Positions 16,085 through 24,739 of a stretch of 34,279 bases of DNA are shown here, piece by piece. The notes under the pieces are model-generated. The model was not told the DNA's origin. It was given only the letters and a program-made list of their open reading frames with translations, and ran no database searches. This stretch comes from Thalassolituus sp. UBA674 (GTDB lineage Bacteria > Pseudomonadota > Gammaproteobacteria > Pseudomonadales > Oceanobacteraceae). Location: assembly GCA_002298335.1 (NCBI GenBank), contig DBNK01000016.1:1-34279 (forward strand), in the 5' to 3' direction. A program made the translations under genes and the position numbers. Position 1 is the stretch's first letter. Each line of letters opens with the position of its first letter.

Positions 16085-16960
16085 TTAATGATCACGCGTG
16101 ATAATGTAATCCGCCAGATCAGCCAGCACAGAGGTATCAACAGACAGGCCTGACAGGGCCTCATGCGCCCGGTCCACCAGCGCTCTGGCCTCGGCCCGGG
16201 CACCGTCAAGACCCAGCAGCGCCGGATAGGTGGGCTTGTTCAGCTGCAGGTCGGCGCCCTGAGTTTTACCCAGCGTGGCGGTGTCACCTTCAATATCGAG
16301 CAGATCGTCCTGCACCTGAAACGCAAGACCAATGGCCGCCGCGTAATCAGACAGTGCGGTTTCCGTCAGCGGGTCGCTGTCCGCCAGAGCACAGATGGCG
16401 CCCATCTGCACCGCAGCGGCAATCAGGGCACCGGTTTTGTGATTATGCATACGGCTGAGCTGTTGCAGAGACATGCTTTTGCCGACGTGACTCAGGTCGA
16501 TGCACTGCCCGGCTATCATGCCGGAAGCACCGGCCGCGCGGCTGAGAACCTGCACCAGACGCAGACGCTGCTGCGCCGACAAACCATCATCTTCCGCCAG
16601 CAGCTCAAACGCCGCGGTCAGCAACGCATCACCGGTCAGAATGGCAGTGGGTTCATCAAAGGCGATATGACAGGTGGGCTTGCCACGACGCAGGTCATCG
16701 TTGTCCATTGCGGGCAGGTCGTCGTGCACCAGACTGTAGCTGTGCACCATTTCCAGTGCCAGTGCGGCTGCATCCGCCTGGCTCTGAGACCCGCCGAGCA
16801 TCTGGCAGGTGGCATACACCAGATACGGCCGCAGGCGCTTACCACCGTTCATCAGGGCGTAGTGCATAGCCTCTGACAGGCGTGAATCAGCAATATCCAG
16901 ACGGCCAAGGTATTCGGGAATCAGTGACGCAATACGTCCCCGGACTTCACTCAGCGTCAT
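16085..16960 (-). CDS. ispA: Farnesyl diphosphate synthase
   Basis: Condenses DMAPP/GPP with IPP to farnesyl diphosphate, the precursor of quinone side chains and undecaprenyl phosphate. The 291-residue size is usual. The first aspartate-rich motif is HDDLPAMDNDDLRRGK (residues 79-94) and the second is FQVQDDLLDIEGD; GGKRLRPYL is the conserved N-terminal substrate site. Its ATG overlaps the xseB stop by 4 bp (ATGA), showing translational coupling; dxs begins 80 bp downstream. Confidence 0.96.
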   Translation of the reverse strand: MTLSEVRGRIASLIPEYLGRLDIADSRLSEAMHYALMNGGKRLRPYLVYATCQMLGGSQSQADAAALALEMVHSYSLVHDDLPAMDNDDLRRGKPTCHIAFDEPTAILTGDALLTAAFELLAEDDGLSAQQRLRLVQVLSRAAGASGMIAGQCIDLSHVGKSMSLQQLSRMHNHKTGALIAAAVQMGAICALADSDPLTETALSDYAAAIGLAFQVQDDLLDIEGDTATLGKTQGADLQLNKPTYPALLGLDGARAEARALVDRAHEALSGLSVDTSVLADLADYIITRDH

Positions 16961-17202
16961 TCAGCGTCATCCCGGGTGTTGAAGGGCATGGCTTCACTGC
17001 TGCCGTTGTTTTCCATCAGCAGCCGCACTTTCTGTTCAGCACTGCTCAGCGCCTGCTGACACTGACGGGTCAGGCTGACACCACGTTCAAACGCCGTGAG
17101 ACTCTCATCCAGAGTCATGTCACCGCTTTCCATCCGGGTAACCAGAGCTTCCAGCTCTGCCAGTGATTTTTCAAATTCGAATGCGGTTTTCTTACCAGCC
17201 AT
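16957..17202 (-). CDS. xseB: Exodeoxyribonuclease VII small subunit
   Basis: Small helical subunit that joins XseA to degrade single-stranded DNA. The 81 residues include the family core FEKSLAELEALVTRMESGDMTLDESLTAFERGVSLTRQCQQAL. It is the first gene of the xseB-ispA-dxs operon, an arrangement common in gammaproteobacteria, and it is divergent from pomA across about 217 bp. Confidence 0.95.
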   Translation of the reverse strand: MAGKKTAFEFEKSLAELEALVTRMESGDMTLDESLTAFERGVSLTRQCQQALSSAEQKVRLLMENNGSSEAMPFNTRDDAE

Positions 17203-17419
17203 AACGCCCCCCGGATCAAAGCGGCAACACTAAACCCAAGACCCCGCCCGGTCAACCGACTGAGCCCCGTTCAGCCGGGCTCCGACGCCATTATTTACGA
17301 AGTCTGCATGACTCCGGCCCAGCGCCGGAAGTACGAAATTTTTACACCTGACAGGAAGAAACCGAGACAGCGTCTAAACTGACAGAAGATATCTGAACAA
17401 CCTATAAACAGGAGCAGCA
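17203..17419. other. Divergent promoter region, xseB / pomA
   Basis: This gap must hold both promoters. A 6-bp hairpin TCCGGC-CCAGC-GCCGGA lies at 17313-17329. I could not choose a convincing sigma-70, sigma-28 or sigma-54 promoter for pomA. Confidence 0.4.
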
Positions 17420-18178
17420 GTGGATCTCGCATCGCTCGTCGGCGTCTTAGGCGCTTTCGGTATTGTTATCTTCGCCATGATACTGGGTGGCGATATCTCA
17501 ATGTTTGTGAACGTTCCGTCACTTCTTATTGTTGTGGTCGGCAGTCTGTTTGCGGTGATGATGAAGTTTGAGCTGGGTCATTTTCTCAGTATTGCCGGCA
17601 TCATGGCCAAGGCCTTTATGTTCAAAACCGTCAAGCCGGATGCTCTGATCAATGAAGTGGTGGAGCTTGCCGGGATGGCCCGTAAGGGCGGCCTGCTCTC
17701 GCTGGAGGGCAAGCCGGTCAGCTATGACTTCCTGGGCAAAGGCATTCAACTGCTGGTCGATGGTCACGACCCTGAAGTCGTGCGCAGCCTGATGACCAAG
17801 GAAATGAAACAGGCCAGTGAGCGCCACGACAATGGTATCGCCATCTTCAAGGCCATGGGCGACGTCGGCCCGGCCATGGGCATGATCGGTACACTGATTG
17901 GTCTGGTGGCCATGCTGGCCAACATGGATGACCCGAAATCCATCGGCCCGGCCATGGCCGTGGCCCTGCTCACCACTCTCTATGGTGCCATGATGGCGAC
18001 CATGCTCATGCTGCCCATCGCTGACAAGCTGACCGCGCGTAAAGGCGAAGAAGACATGCTCAAATCCATGGTCATCGACTCACTGCTCGCGATCCAGAGT
18101 GGCCAGAATCCACGCGTTATTGAATCCATGCTGCAGGCCTACATGAAGGAAGGCAAGCGGGTAACGGCAGAAGGATAA
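17420..18178 (+). CDS. pomA: Flagellar stator protein PomA (MotA family)
   Basis: Inner-membrane stator subunit that, with PomB, couples ion flow to flagellar rotation. The 252-residue size and sequence (MDLASLVGVLGAFGIVIFAMILGG, MGDVGPAMGMIGTLIGLVAMLANM, ALLTTLYGAMMATMLMLPIADKL) match the PomA/MotC group, with four membrane segments and a cytoplasmic loop that contacts FliG. The start is GTG with GGAG 5 nt upstream. Placement next to xseB-ispA-dxs is the same as for sodium-driven pomAB of Vibrio; whether Na+ or H+ is used cannot be settled from sequence. Confidence 0.93.
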   Translation: MDLASLVGVLGAFGIVIFAMILGGDISMFVNVPSLLIVVVGSLFAVMMKFELGHFLSIAGIMAKAFMFKTVKPDALINEVVELAGMARKGGLLSLEGKPVSYDFLGKGIQLLVDGHDPEVVRSLMTKEMKQASERHDNGIAIFKAMGDVGPAMGMIGTLIGLVAMLANMDDPKSIGPAMAVALLTTLYGAMMATMLMLPIADKLTARKGEEDMLKSMVIDSLLAIQSGQNPRVIESMLQAYMKEGKRVTAEG

Positions 18179-18187
18179 TCAGTCGTT

Positions 18188-19120
18188 ATGGCCGCTGAAG
18201 AAGAAGAACAGGAATGCCCACCCTGCCCCGCGGGGATACCTGCGTGGGTAATGACCTTCGCCGACCTGATGTCGCTGCTGATGTGTTTTTTCGTGTTGCT
18301 GCTGTCGTTCTCCGAGATCGACGCGCAGAAGTTCAAGCAAATCGCCGGCGAGTTGTCTGCGGCCTTTGGCGTGCAACGCGAGGTACCGGCGCTGGAGATC
18401 CCCATGGGAACCAGCCCCATCTTTGACAAGTTCTCGCCAGGCAAACCCGAGCCAACGCCGGTAGACAGCGTACGCCAGCAAACGACCGAACAGGATCCAA
18501 AGCTCGAAACACTGCGTGAGGAATTGGAAGCGGATGTCCAGAAGCAGGTTCAGGACACCACCAAAGAGCAGATCGACACCAGCATGGATGCCCTGCGCGA
18601 CGTGCTCGAAAACGAACTGGCTCAAGGTCGCCTGCAACTGGAAAATGACCGCAAGCGCATCATCATCCGAGTCGAGGAAAAGGGTTCATTTCCCTCCGGC
18701 TCAGCAGAGATGACCCCCGAGTTCCAGGACATGCTCGATCGCATCGCCACGGTACTCGCCGAGCTGCCGGGTGAAATCACCATCGAAGGCCATACCGATA
18801 ACATTCCCATCAACACCAGCCGCTTCCAGTCCAACTGGGATCTGTCGGCCGCCCGTGCATCCTCGGTAGCCAACGCGCTGCTGTACAACGAGACGATCAA
18901 GCCCGAACGCATGCGCGTGCAAGGCTATGCAGAAACGCGCCCGCGGGCCAGCAACGAGTGGCCAGAGACCCGCGCCCTGAATCGCCGGGTGGAAATTATT
19001 CTTGATCTGTCCGGTTCCATTGAAGAGTACGAAACCGAATTGCGCCGTCTGATGGAGGAGGATCTTGGCCATCTGATTCAGGATCTGGAACTGCATCAGG
19101 CGCCGGCCAGCCAGCCCTGA
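18188..19120 (+). CDS. pomB: Flagellar stator protein PomB (MotB family)
   Basis: Partner of PomA that anchors the stator to peptidoglycan. The 310 residues hold a short cytoplasmic N-terminus, one membrane helix (WVMTFADLMSLLMCFFVLLLSF, ~20-41) with the essential ion-binding aspartate D26, a linker rich in charged helices, and a C-terminal OmpA-like peptidoglycan-binding domain (GSAEMTPEF, IEGHTDNIPI, NWDLSAARASSV, NRRVEI). It begins 9 nt after pomA. It is convergent with flhB, with only 13 bp between stop codons and no visible terminator. Confidence 0.93.
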   Translation: MAAEEEEQECPPCPAGIPAWVMTFADLMSLLMCFFVLLLSFSEIDAQKFKQIAGELSAAFGVQREVPALEIPMGTSPIFDKFSPGKPEPTPVDSVRQQTTEQDPKLETLREELEADVQKQVQDTTKEQIDTSMDALRDVLENELAQGRLQLENDRKRIIIRVEEKGSFPSGSAEMTPEFQDMLDRIATVLAELPGEITIEGHTDNIPINTSRFQSNWDLSAARASSVANALLYNETIKPERMRVQGYAETRPRASNEWPETRALNRRVEIILDLSGSIEEYETELRRLMEEDLGHLIQDLELHQAPASQP

Positions 19121-19133
19121 ACTGGCTTCAGCC

Positions 19134-20264
19134 TCAACGCTTGAGATCATCCGGGATGGTCGGGTCCGGCATCGGCCCCGGCCGCTTACCCTGCCCCGCC
19201 CGATACTGGCGCAACTGGAATACGTATGCCAGCACCTGCGCCACAGCCAGATACAGCCCGGATGGAATCTCGTGGTCGATCTCGGTGCTGTAATAGACTG
19301 CTCGCGCCAGCGGTGGCGACTCGAGAATGATGATCTGGTTCTCGTTAGCTACCTCGCGAATACGCTGGGCGATAAAATCAGCCCCCTTGGCGAGTACCAC
19401 AGGCGCACCAGAAGACAACGGATCATACTTCAAGGCAACCGCAAAATGGGTCGGGTTGGTAATGACGACGTCTGCCTGCGGCACCTTGCTCATCATCCGC
19501 CGTTCGGCCATTTCCCGCTGCAACTGACGGATCCGCGATTTCACCTCGGGCTTGCCTTCGGAATCCTTGTACTCATCCTTGATTTCCTGCTTGGTCATAC
19601 GCAGTTTCTGCTTGTGATCCCACAGCTGGAAAGGCGCATCCACCGCTGCGATCAAAATCAGCGAACAGGACAGAATCAGCAGCGACCAGCCGAGCACCCA
19701 GGCGCTGTGAATGATGGCGGCCGGCAGCGGTTCCTTGGCCATGCTGAGCAAGTCCTCGGTGCGCACCTGCAGCACCACCAGCGCCACACCCAGCACCACC
19801 AGAAACTTCGCCAGCGCCTTGAGTAGCTCCACCAGCGCCTTGACCGAAAACATCCGTTTGAGACCCGCCAACGGGTCCATGCGCTCGAACTTCGGCGCCA
19901 GCGAGCTGATGCTGAACAGCCAGCCCCCGAGCATGATCGGGCCGACAATGGATGCAATCAGCAACAGGCCAAACAGCGGCCCGAGGATCTCCAGACCCTC
20001 GCGCAAGGAGGCAAACAGATGCAACCCCATGGCATCGGTACCATAGAGCGCTTCACGCTCCAGCGAGAAATTGAAGACCATAAGGTCCATCATCTTCTGC
20101 GCCATTGCCGGGCCCAGCATCAGCAAGCCAACCGCTGCGACCATCACGACGGCGAGCGTATTGAGCTCGCGCGAGCGCGCAACCTGCCCTTTGTCACGCG
20201 ACTCCTTGAGTCGCTTGCTCGTGGGTTCCTCTGTGCGTTCCTGACCGCTGTCGGACTCTGCCAT
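19134..20264 (-). CDS. flhB: Flagellar export switch protein FlhB
   Basis: Membrane component of the flagellar type III export gate that switches substrate class from rod/hook to filament. The 376 residues have an N-terminal charged stretch (ERTEEPTSKRLKESRDKGQVARS), four membrane segments, and a cytoplasmic domain with the self-cleavage motif NPTH (ITNPTHFAVALKYD). Its ATG overlaps the fliR stop (TGATG). It is the last gene of the flagellar run on this strand. Confidence 0.97.
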   Translation of the reverse strand: MAESDSGQERTEEPTSKRLKESRDKGQVARSRELNTLAVVMVAAVGLLMLGPAMAQKMMDLMVFNFSLEREALYGTDAMGLHLFASLREGLEILGPLFGLLLIASIVGPIMLGGWLFSISSLAPKFERMDPLAGLKRMFSVKALVELLKALAKFLVVLGVALVVLQVRTEDLLSMAKEPLPAAIIHSAWVLGWSLLILSCSLILIAAVDAPFQLWDHKQKLRMTKQEIKDEYKDSEGKPEVKSRIRQLQREMAERRMMSKVPQADVVITNPTHFAVALKYDPLSSGAPVVLAKGADFIAQRIREVANENQIIILESPPLARAVYYSTEIDHEIPSGLYLAVAQVLAYVFQLRQYRAGQGKRPGPMPDPTIPDDLKR

Positions 20265-21040
20265 CAGCTCGCCCTCACCAAACCGCGAAGCCAGATCAGG
20301 GCATCCGACGCCAGCTCCTGATACTGCCCCAGTACGTTACCCATCATGACCCACATGATGAACAGGCCGAAGACCAGCGTCAGCGGAAAACCGATCGAGA
20401 AAATATTCAGCTGCGGCGCGGCACGCATCATGACACCAAATGAGATATTGACGATCAGCAGTGCCGTAATAGCCGGCAGGCCGATCAGAATGGCCGCCGC
20501 CATCACCCACGAAAACCGTAGCACCAGGGCCTGAAAATCCATGCGCCCCAGACTCTCCCCGATCGGCAGGGTGGTAAAACTCTCCGCCAGCACTTCCAGC
20601 ACCACCAGATGGCCGTTCATTGCCAGAAACAGCAGCGTAACCAGCATGGTAAACACCTGGGCCACCACCGCGACGGAAATACCGGTCGACGGATCGTTCA
20701 TGGAGGCGAAACCAAGACCCATCTGCATGGCAATGATCTGCCCCGCCAGGACGTGAATCTGGAACAGCAGCTGCAGTGAGAACCCCATCGCCGCGCCGAT
20801 CAGGATCTGTTCGCCAATCACTATCCAGGTACTCAGGGACAGCGCGTCCAGCAACGGCACCTCACCCACCTGCGGCGCAATCAGCAAGGTCAGAGCCAGT
20901 GCGAAATACAGACGCACGCGCACAGGCAGCAGCTGGGTGCCCAGTACCGGCATGGTCATCAACAGGGAGGCTATGCGAAACAGCACCCACAGGTAACTCG
21001 CCACCCAGCGACTGAGCTCGGCGCTGGACAACTCGATCAT
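20264..21040 (-). CDS. fliR: Flagellar export gate protein FliR
   Basis: Membrane subunit that assembles with FliP and FliQ into the helical export gate. It has 258 residues from the ATG at 21040 (MIELSSAELSRWVASYLWVLFRIASLLM). The longer in-frame extension to 21268 is rejected because it lies inside fliQ and reads as an out-of-frame fliQ shadow. Its ATG overlaps the fliQ TGA by one base. Multiple hydrophobic helices and MGLGFASMNDPSTG are typical. Confidence 0.96.
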   Translation of the reverse strand: MIELSSAELSRWVASYLWVLFRIASLLMTMPVLGTQLLPVRVRLYFALALTLLIAPQVGEVPLLDALSLSTWIVIGEQILIGAAMGFSLQLLFQIHVLAGQIIAMQMGLGFASMNDPSTGISVAVVAQVFTMLVTLLFLAMNGHLVVLEVLAESFTTLPIGESLGRMDFQALVLRFSWVMAAAILIGLPAITALLIVNISFGVMMRAAPQLNIFSIGFPLTLVFGLFIMWVMMGNVLGQYQELASDALIWLRGLVRAS

Positions 21041-21309
21041 CAGCCGATCAATCCGGGAATCTGGCGATACAGCGTGTCGGTGAACTCGACCATCTGGCTG
21101 GCCAGCCAGGGTCCCAGCCAGATCAGGGTAATAAAGGTGACCAGCAGGCGCGGCAGAAAACTGAGGGTCTGCTCGTTGATCTGGGTTGCCGCCTGAAACA
21201 TGGCGACAATCAGGCCGATCAGCAGACTCGGCAAGACCACAATGGCGACCACCACCGAGGTCAACCACAACGCCTGACTGAACAGACCAACCGCCACTTC
21301 CGGACTCAT
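21040..21309 (-). CDS. fliQ: Flagellar export gate protein FliQ
   Basis: An 89-residue, two-helix membrane protein (ALWLTSVVVAIVVLPSLLIGLIVAMFQAATQINEQTLSFLPRLL), the smallest subunit of the FliPQR gate. Length and the AATQINEQTL motif are standard. It starts 11 nt after fliP and overlaps fliR by one base. Confidence 0.97.
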   Translation of the reverse strand: MSPEVAVGLFSQALWLTSVVVAIVVLPSLLIGLIVAMFQAATQINEQTLSFLPRLLVTFITLIWLGPWLASQMVEFTDTLYRQIPGLIG

Positions 21310-21320
21310 CTGCAGGCCTC

Positions 21321-22070
21321 CTAGGGAACCGCGAAACTGGCGGCCAGGGTACCGATAATCAGCGCCCAGCCGTCAACCAGCACGAACAGCATGATCTTGA
21401 ACGGCAACGATATGATCAATGGTGACAACATCATCATACCCATGGCCATCAGCACGCTGGCCACCACCAGGTCGATGACAAGAAAGGGGATGAAAATCAT
21501 GAAGCCGATCTGAAAGGCGGTTTTCAACTCGGACGTAACGAACGCCGGCACCAGAATATGAAACGGCACCTCGTCCGGCCCGGTCAGATCGGTACGCTTG
21601 GCCAGACGTACAAACAGCTCCAGATCCGTCTCACGGGTCTGCGCCAGCATGAACTCACGCAGTGGAAGGCTGGCCGCTTCCAGCGCCTGCTGCGGCTGCA
21701 TCTGCTCATTGAGATAGGGTTGAAGGGCCGATTCGTTAATCTTGCTGAACACCGGCGCCATGATAAACAGGGTCAGAAACAGCGCCAGACCGATCAATAC
21801 CTGACTGGACGGCGTCTGCTGCAAGCCCAGCGCCTGACGCAAGATAGCGAACACGATGATGATCCGGGTGAAGCTGGTCATCATCATGACAAAGGCGGGA
21901 ATAAAGGTCAGCGCCGACATCAGCAGCAGAATCTGCAGACTGACCGAATAGGTCTGCTGCCCCTCGCTGTCGGTACTCAAGGTGATCGCCGGCATGGTCA
22001 GCGGATCTGCAGCCGACTGGGCCAGAACCGACGGCGCAAGCAGGATCAGGAAAAGTCCCAGCCAGCGCAT
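21321..22070 (-). CDS. fliP: Flagellar export gate protein FliP
   Basis: A 249-residue gate subunit with a cleavable signal peptide (MRWLGLFLILLAPSVLA) as usual for FliP, then membrane helices and the conserved MMTSFTRIIIVFAILRQALGLQQTPSSQVLIGLALFLT and PAFVTSELKTAFQIGFMIFIPFLVIDLV. The ATG at 22070 overlaps the fliO stop (TGATG), which makes it a better start than the GTG one codon earlier. Confidence 0.97.
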   Translation of the reverse strand: MRWLGLFLILLAPSVLAQSAADPLTMPAITLSTDSEGQQTYSVSLQILLLMSALTFIPAFVMMMTSFTRIIIVFAILRQALGLQQTPSSQVLIGLALFLTLFIMAPVFSKINESALQPYLNEQMQPQQALEAASLPLREFMLAQTRETDLELFVRLAKRTDLTGPDEVPFHILVPAFVTSELKTAFQIGFMIFIPFLVIDLVVASVLMAMGMMMLSPLIISLPFKIMLFVLVDGWALIIGTLAASFAVP

Positions 22071-22510
22071 CACGATTGCCCCTCTCTTTTCAGCAGCGCC
22101 TGCAGCTTGCGAGCAAAATCGCCATTGGCTGCGACATCGGCCTGAAGATCCGCCACCGGATGGTCAAACACATGCAATGTATTGATACGACCTGGGGAAG
22201 CCCCGAGCAGCATCTGCGTCCCCCCCACATCGACCAGAAGCAAACGATCGCGAGGCCCGAGCGGCAGGCTGCTGACCAGACGGATATGCTGGCCACCCTG
22301 GGCTGCGAGCGGGCCGACTCGACGCAGCAGCCACCCCAGCAGCACAATCAGGCCAACCACAAACCCCAGCCCCAGGGCCAACTGGCCAAGCTGCAAGGCC
22401 AGTGATCCGCCGCCGACATTACCGACTGCCGCGACGGCTGCAGGCTCAGTCCCTTGCGCCAGCACCTGCAACGGCGCAGACGCCAAAAGCGTCGCGATCA
22501 ACGTGCGCAT
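22070..22510 (-). CDS. fliO: Flagellar assembly protein FliO
   Basis: A 146-residue membrane protein that helps FliP assemble. It has a signal-like N-terminus, a membrane segment (LALGLGFVVGLIVLLGWLLRRVG), and a small cytoplasmic domain with the FliO pattern HIRLVSSLPLGPRDRLLLVDVGGTQMLLG. The ATG at 22510 overlaps the fliN stop codon; a TTG directly before it is less likely. FliO is the least conserved gate component and the call also rests on position. Confidence 0.93.
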   Translation of the reverse strand: MRTLIATLLASAPLQVLAQGTEPAAVAAVGNVGGGSLALQLGQLALGLGFVVGLIVLLGWLLRRVGPLAAQGGQHIRLVSSLPLGPRDRLLLVDVGGTQMLLGASPGRINTLHVFDHPVADLQADVAANGDFARKLQALLKREGQS

Positions 22511-22983
22511 CAACGCAGCTTCTTGATGCGTTCGGAGGGGCTGATCACGTCGGTCAGACGGATGCCGAACTTTTCGTTCACCACCACCACCTCTCCATGT
22601 GCAATCAGCGTACCGTTGACCTTGACGTCCAGCGGCTCCCCGGCCAGCCGATCCAGCTCCACCACCGAGCCCTGGTTCAGCTGCAACAGGTTGCGAATGG
22701 TGATCTCGGTATTGCCGACCTCCATCGAGATGGTAACCGGAATGTCAAGAATGACGTCCAGATTCGGGCTGTCGCCGGGGTCCATGTCCTCGGCGGAGCG
22801 GCTGGTGCGTGCCGAGGCATCGAACTCTTCCATCGGCATGCGTGGCTGCGAACCGGTCTGAGCCAGCATCGCATCAATGTCGTCCTGATTGGCGTTACCG
22901 GCCTCATCCAGCGCCGCCGCCCACTCATCCGCCAGAGCCTGCTCTTCCGGGCTGATTTCATCGGGTTTGTTGTCGTCAGCCAT
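22510..22983 (-). CDS. fliN: Flagellar motor switch protein FliN
   Basis: C-ring component that with FliM and FliG sets rotation direction and docks the export apparatus through FliH. It has 157 residues from the ATG at 22983, with GGGGA before it; the longer frame to 23112 runs into fliM. The acidic N-terminal linker ends in the SpoA domain (LDVILDIPVTISMEVGNTEITIRNLLQLNQGSVVELDRLAGEPLDV). Confidence 0.97.
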   Translation of the reverse strand: MADDNKPDEISPEEQALADEWAAALDEAGNANQDDIDAMLAQTGSQPRMPMEEFDASARTSRSAEDMDPGDSPNLDVILDIPVTISMEVGNTEITIRNLLQLNQGSVVELDRLAGEPLDVKVNGTLIAHGEVVVVNEKFGIRLTDVISPSERIKKLR

Positions 22984-23017
22984 CTCGCTGTCCCCTGTTA
23001 TTGATTGTGGTGGTCGA

Positions 23018-23989
23018 TCAGCGCGGTCGCGTGACCGGCCCAAGAATCTGCAGCGCCAGGTTGCCCTTGACCGACCCCAGCTTGCTCTTGAAGGTGGGCA
23101 CGCCGTTGGCACAGAGCACCATATAGTCGGGCATCTCCACCGGGATCACATCACCTGCCTGCATGCTCAGCAGATCACGCAACTTGAGCTCGGTTTTGAC
23201 CACGGTCGCGTTCAGCGGCACCTTCACACCGGTGATTTCTTCTCGCAGGGCACGCACCCAGCGCTCGTCATGCTCGTCCACATCAGACTGAACGCCCGAA
23301 TCAAGGACCTCGCGCAGCGGCTCGATCATCGAATAGGGCATGGTGACATGCAGATCGCCACCGCCGCCATCGAGCTCGATATGGAAGGTTGAGACCACCA
23401 CCACCTCGCTCGGACTGACAATGTTGGCCAGTGCCGGGTTTACCTCGGAGTTGACGTATTCAAAGGTGACATCGTGAACCGCCTGCCAGGCCTCCTTGAG
23501 ATCCACAAACGCCTGGTCCAGCACCATGCGCACGACGCGCAGCTCGGTCGGCGTAAATTCACGCCCTTCGATCTTGGCGTGACGACCATCGCCACCAAAG
23601 AAATTGTCGACTAGCTTGAACACCAGCTTGGCGTCCAGGATGAACAGGGCCGTGCCGCGCAGCGGCTTCATCTTCACCAGATTGAGACTAGTCGGCACAT
23701 ACAGGGTGTGGACGTACTCGCCAAACTTCATCACCTGCACGCCGCCAACGGCCACGTCAGCGGAGCGACGCATCAGGTTGAACATGCTGATACGGGTGTA
23801 GCGGGCGAAACGCTCGTTGATCATTTCCAGCGTCGGCATACGCCCACGTACGATACGATCCTGGCTGGTCAGGTCATAACTCTTGATCGAACCGGGGTCA
23901 CTGTCGAGATCGGTATCAATGGCGCCATCATCCACACCATGCAGAAGGGCGTCGATCTCATCCTGGGACAGCAGATCCTGTACGGCCAT
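23018..23989 (-). CDS. fliM: Flagellar motor switch protein FliM
   Basis: The C-ring subunit that binds phosphorylated CheY. The 323 residues start with the CheY-binding peptide region (LLSQDEIDALLHGVDD), followed by the CheC-like middle domain (ERFARYTRISMFNLMRRSADV, GGDGRHAKIEGREFTPTELRVV) and a C-terminal SpoA domain (TELKLRDLLSMQAGDVIPVEMPD). It lies 9 nt after fliL. Confidence 0.98.
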   Translation of the reverse strand: MAVQDLLSQDEIDALLHGVDDGAIDTDLDSDPGSIKSYDLTSQDRIVRGRMPTLEMINERFARYTRISMFNLMRRSADVAVGGVQVMKFGEYVHTLYVPTSLNLVKMKPLRGTALFILDAKLVFKLVDNFFGGDGRHAKIEGREFTPTELRVVRMVLDQAFVDLKEAWQAVHDVTFEYVNSEVNPALANIVSPSEVVVVSTFHIELDGGGGDLHVTMPYSMIEPLREVLDSGVQSDVDEHDERWVRALREEITGVKVPLNATVVKTELKLRDLLSMQAGDVIPVEMPDYMVLCANGVPTFKSKLGSVKGNLALQILGPVTRPR

Positions 23990-23998
23990 AGATGTGTC

Positions 23999-24505
23999 CT
24001 ATTGAAGAACCATGTTGGTAAACAGCACCGATTCGATGACCGGGTTACCTACTTCCTTTTCAAGCAACGCCTTGACGGCCAGGGTCGCCTTGTCGCGCAG
24101 CGCCTGCTTGCCTTCAGGAGTCATCAGCGACTCGAAATCCTCACTGCCGAACAGCATTACCAGCTGATTGCGAATCAGCGGCAGGTGCTGGTTGAGCTTG
24201 GCCATGCCGGCGGCATCACGACTCATCAGCACCACACTGACCTGCATGTAGCGCTGGCGACCGGACACTGCATAGTTGACGACAAAGGCCGGATCCAGCG
24301 GCTGATAAATGGCCTCCTGTTGTACCGGCTCTGCCGGCACCTCTTGCTCGGGGGCATCCTCGCCACCGAGCAGAAAGAAGGCAACGCCGCCCGCCGAGAC
24401 CAGCAGGGCAAACAGCCCGATACCGATCAGAATGAAGAGTTTCTTGCGGCTCTTTGCCGGCTTTTCCTGCACGTCGTCTTCGACAGATTCCGATTGCTTT
24501 GCCAT
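23999..24505 (-). CDS. fliL: Flagellar basal body protein FliL
   Basis: A single-pass inner-membrane protein that forms rings around the stator and stabilises it. The 168 residues have a basic N-terminus, a membrane helix (LFILIGIGLFALLVSAGGVAFFLL, ~25-48) and a periplasmic domain (LDPAFVVNYAVSGRQRYMQVSVVLMSRD). It heads fliLMNOPQR-flhB, behind a sigma-54 type promoter. Confidence 0.94.
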   Translation of the reverse strand: MAKQSESVEDDVQEKPAKSRKKLFILIGIGLFALLVSAGGVAFFLLGGEDAPEQEVPAEPVQQEAIYQPLDPAFVVNYAVSGRQRYMQVSVVLMSRDAAGMAKLNQHLPLIRNQLVMLFGSEDFESLMTPEGKQALRDKATLAVKALLEKEVGNPVIESVLFTNMVLQ

Positions 24506-24554
24506 GCCAATATTCCGTCAATTAGGCCTTTCAGCCACGGTTCATGTAGATGCA

Positions 24555-24570
24555 TGCATCCAGCGTGCCA
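24555..24570 (-). promoter_or_regulatory. Sigma-54 promoter upstream of fliL
   Basis: Minus-strand TGGCACGCTGGATGCA matches the RpoN consensus TGGCACG-N4-TTGCA except for one base, with GG and GC in the required spacing. It lies 50 bp before fliL, predicting a leader of about 40 nt. In Pseudomonas and Vibrio such flagellar promoters are activated by FleQ or FleR-type proteins; the activator here is inferred. Confidence 0.8.
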
Positions 24571-24739
24571 GTATCAGGCCAACTGTGCGCTCCAGCGCAC
24601 TGCAGCAATACCGACGCGCCAGCAAAGGTCATAGGATACTGACTTGAAGGAAAAATGTCTTTGCTGCCCGGTGCGGGCCGGGCGACAGAACCGAGGCAGC
24701 CGAAGCTACCTCGATGTCAGATAACCCTGAGCGGGTGTA
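24571..24739. other. fliK-fliL spacer
   Basis: The gap after fliK carries GCCCGG-tgcggg-CCGGGC (24666-24683), a stable 6-bp hairpin that could end part of the fliK transcript, although no immediate T-tract follows on the minus strand. The rest holds no ORF. Confidence 0.4.

Noticed and set aside
23708..24634. A 308-codon plus-strand frame
   Set aside because: It is antisense to fliM and fliL and shows no protein family features.
24666..24683. Strong rho-independent terminator between fliK and fliL
   Set aside because: The hairpin is good but the T-run on the minus strand begins about 10 nt away and is short, so it is reported only as part of the spacer.
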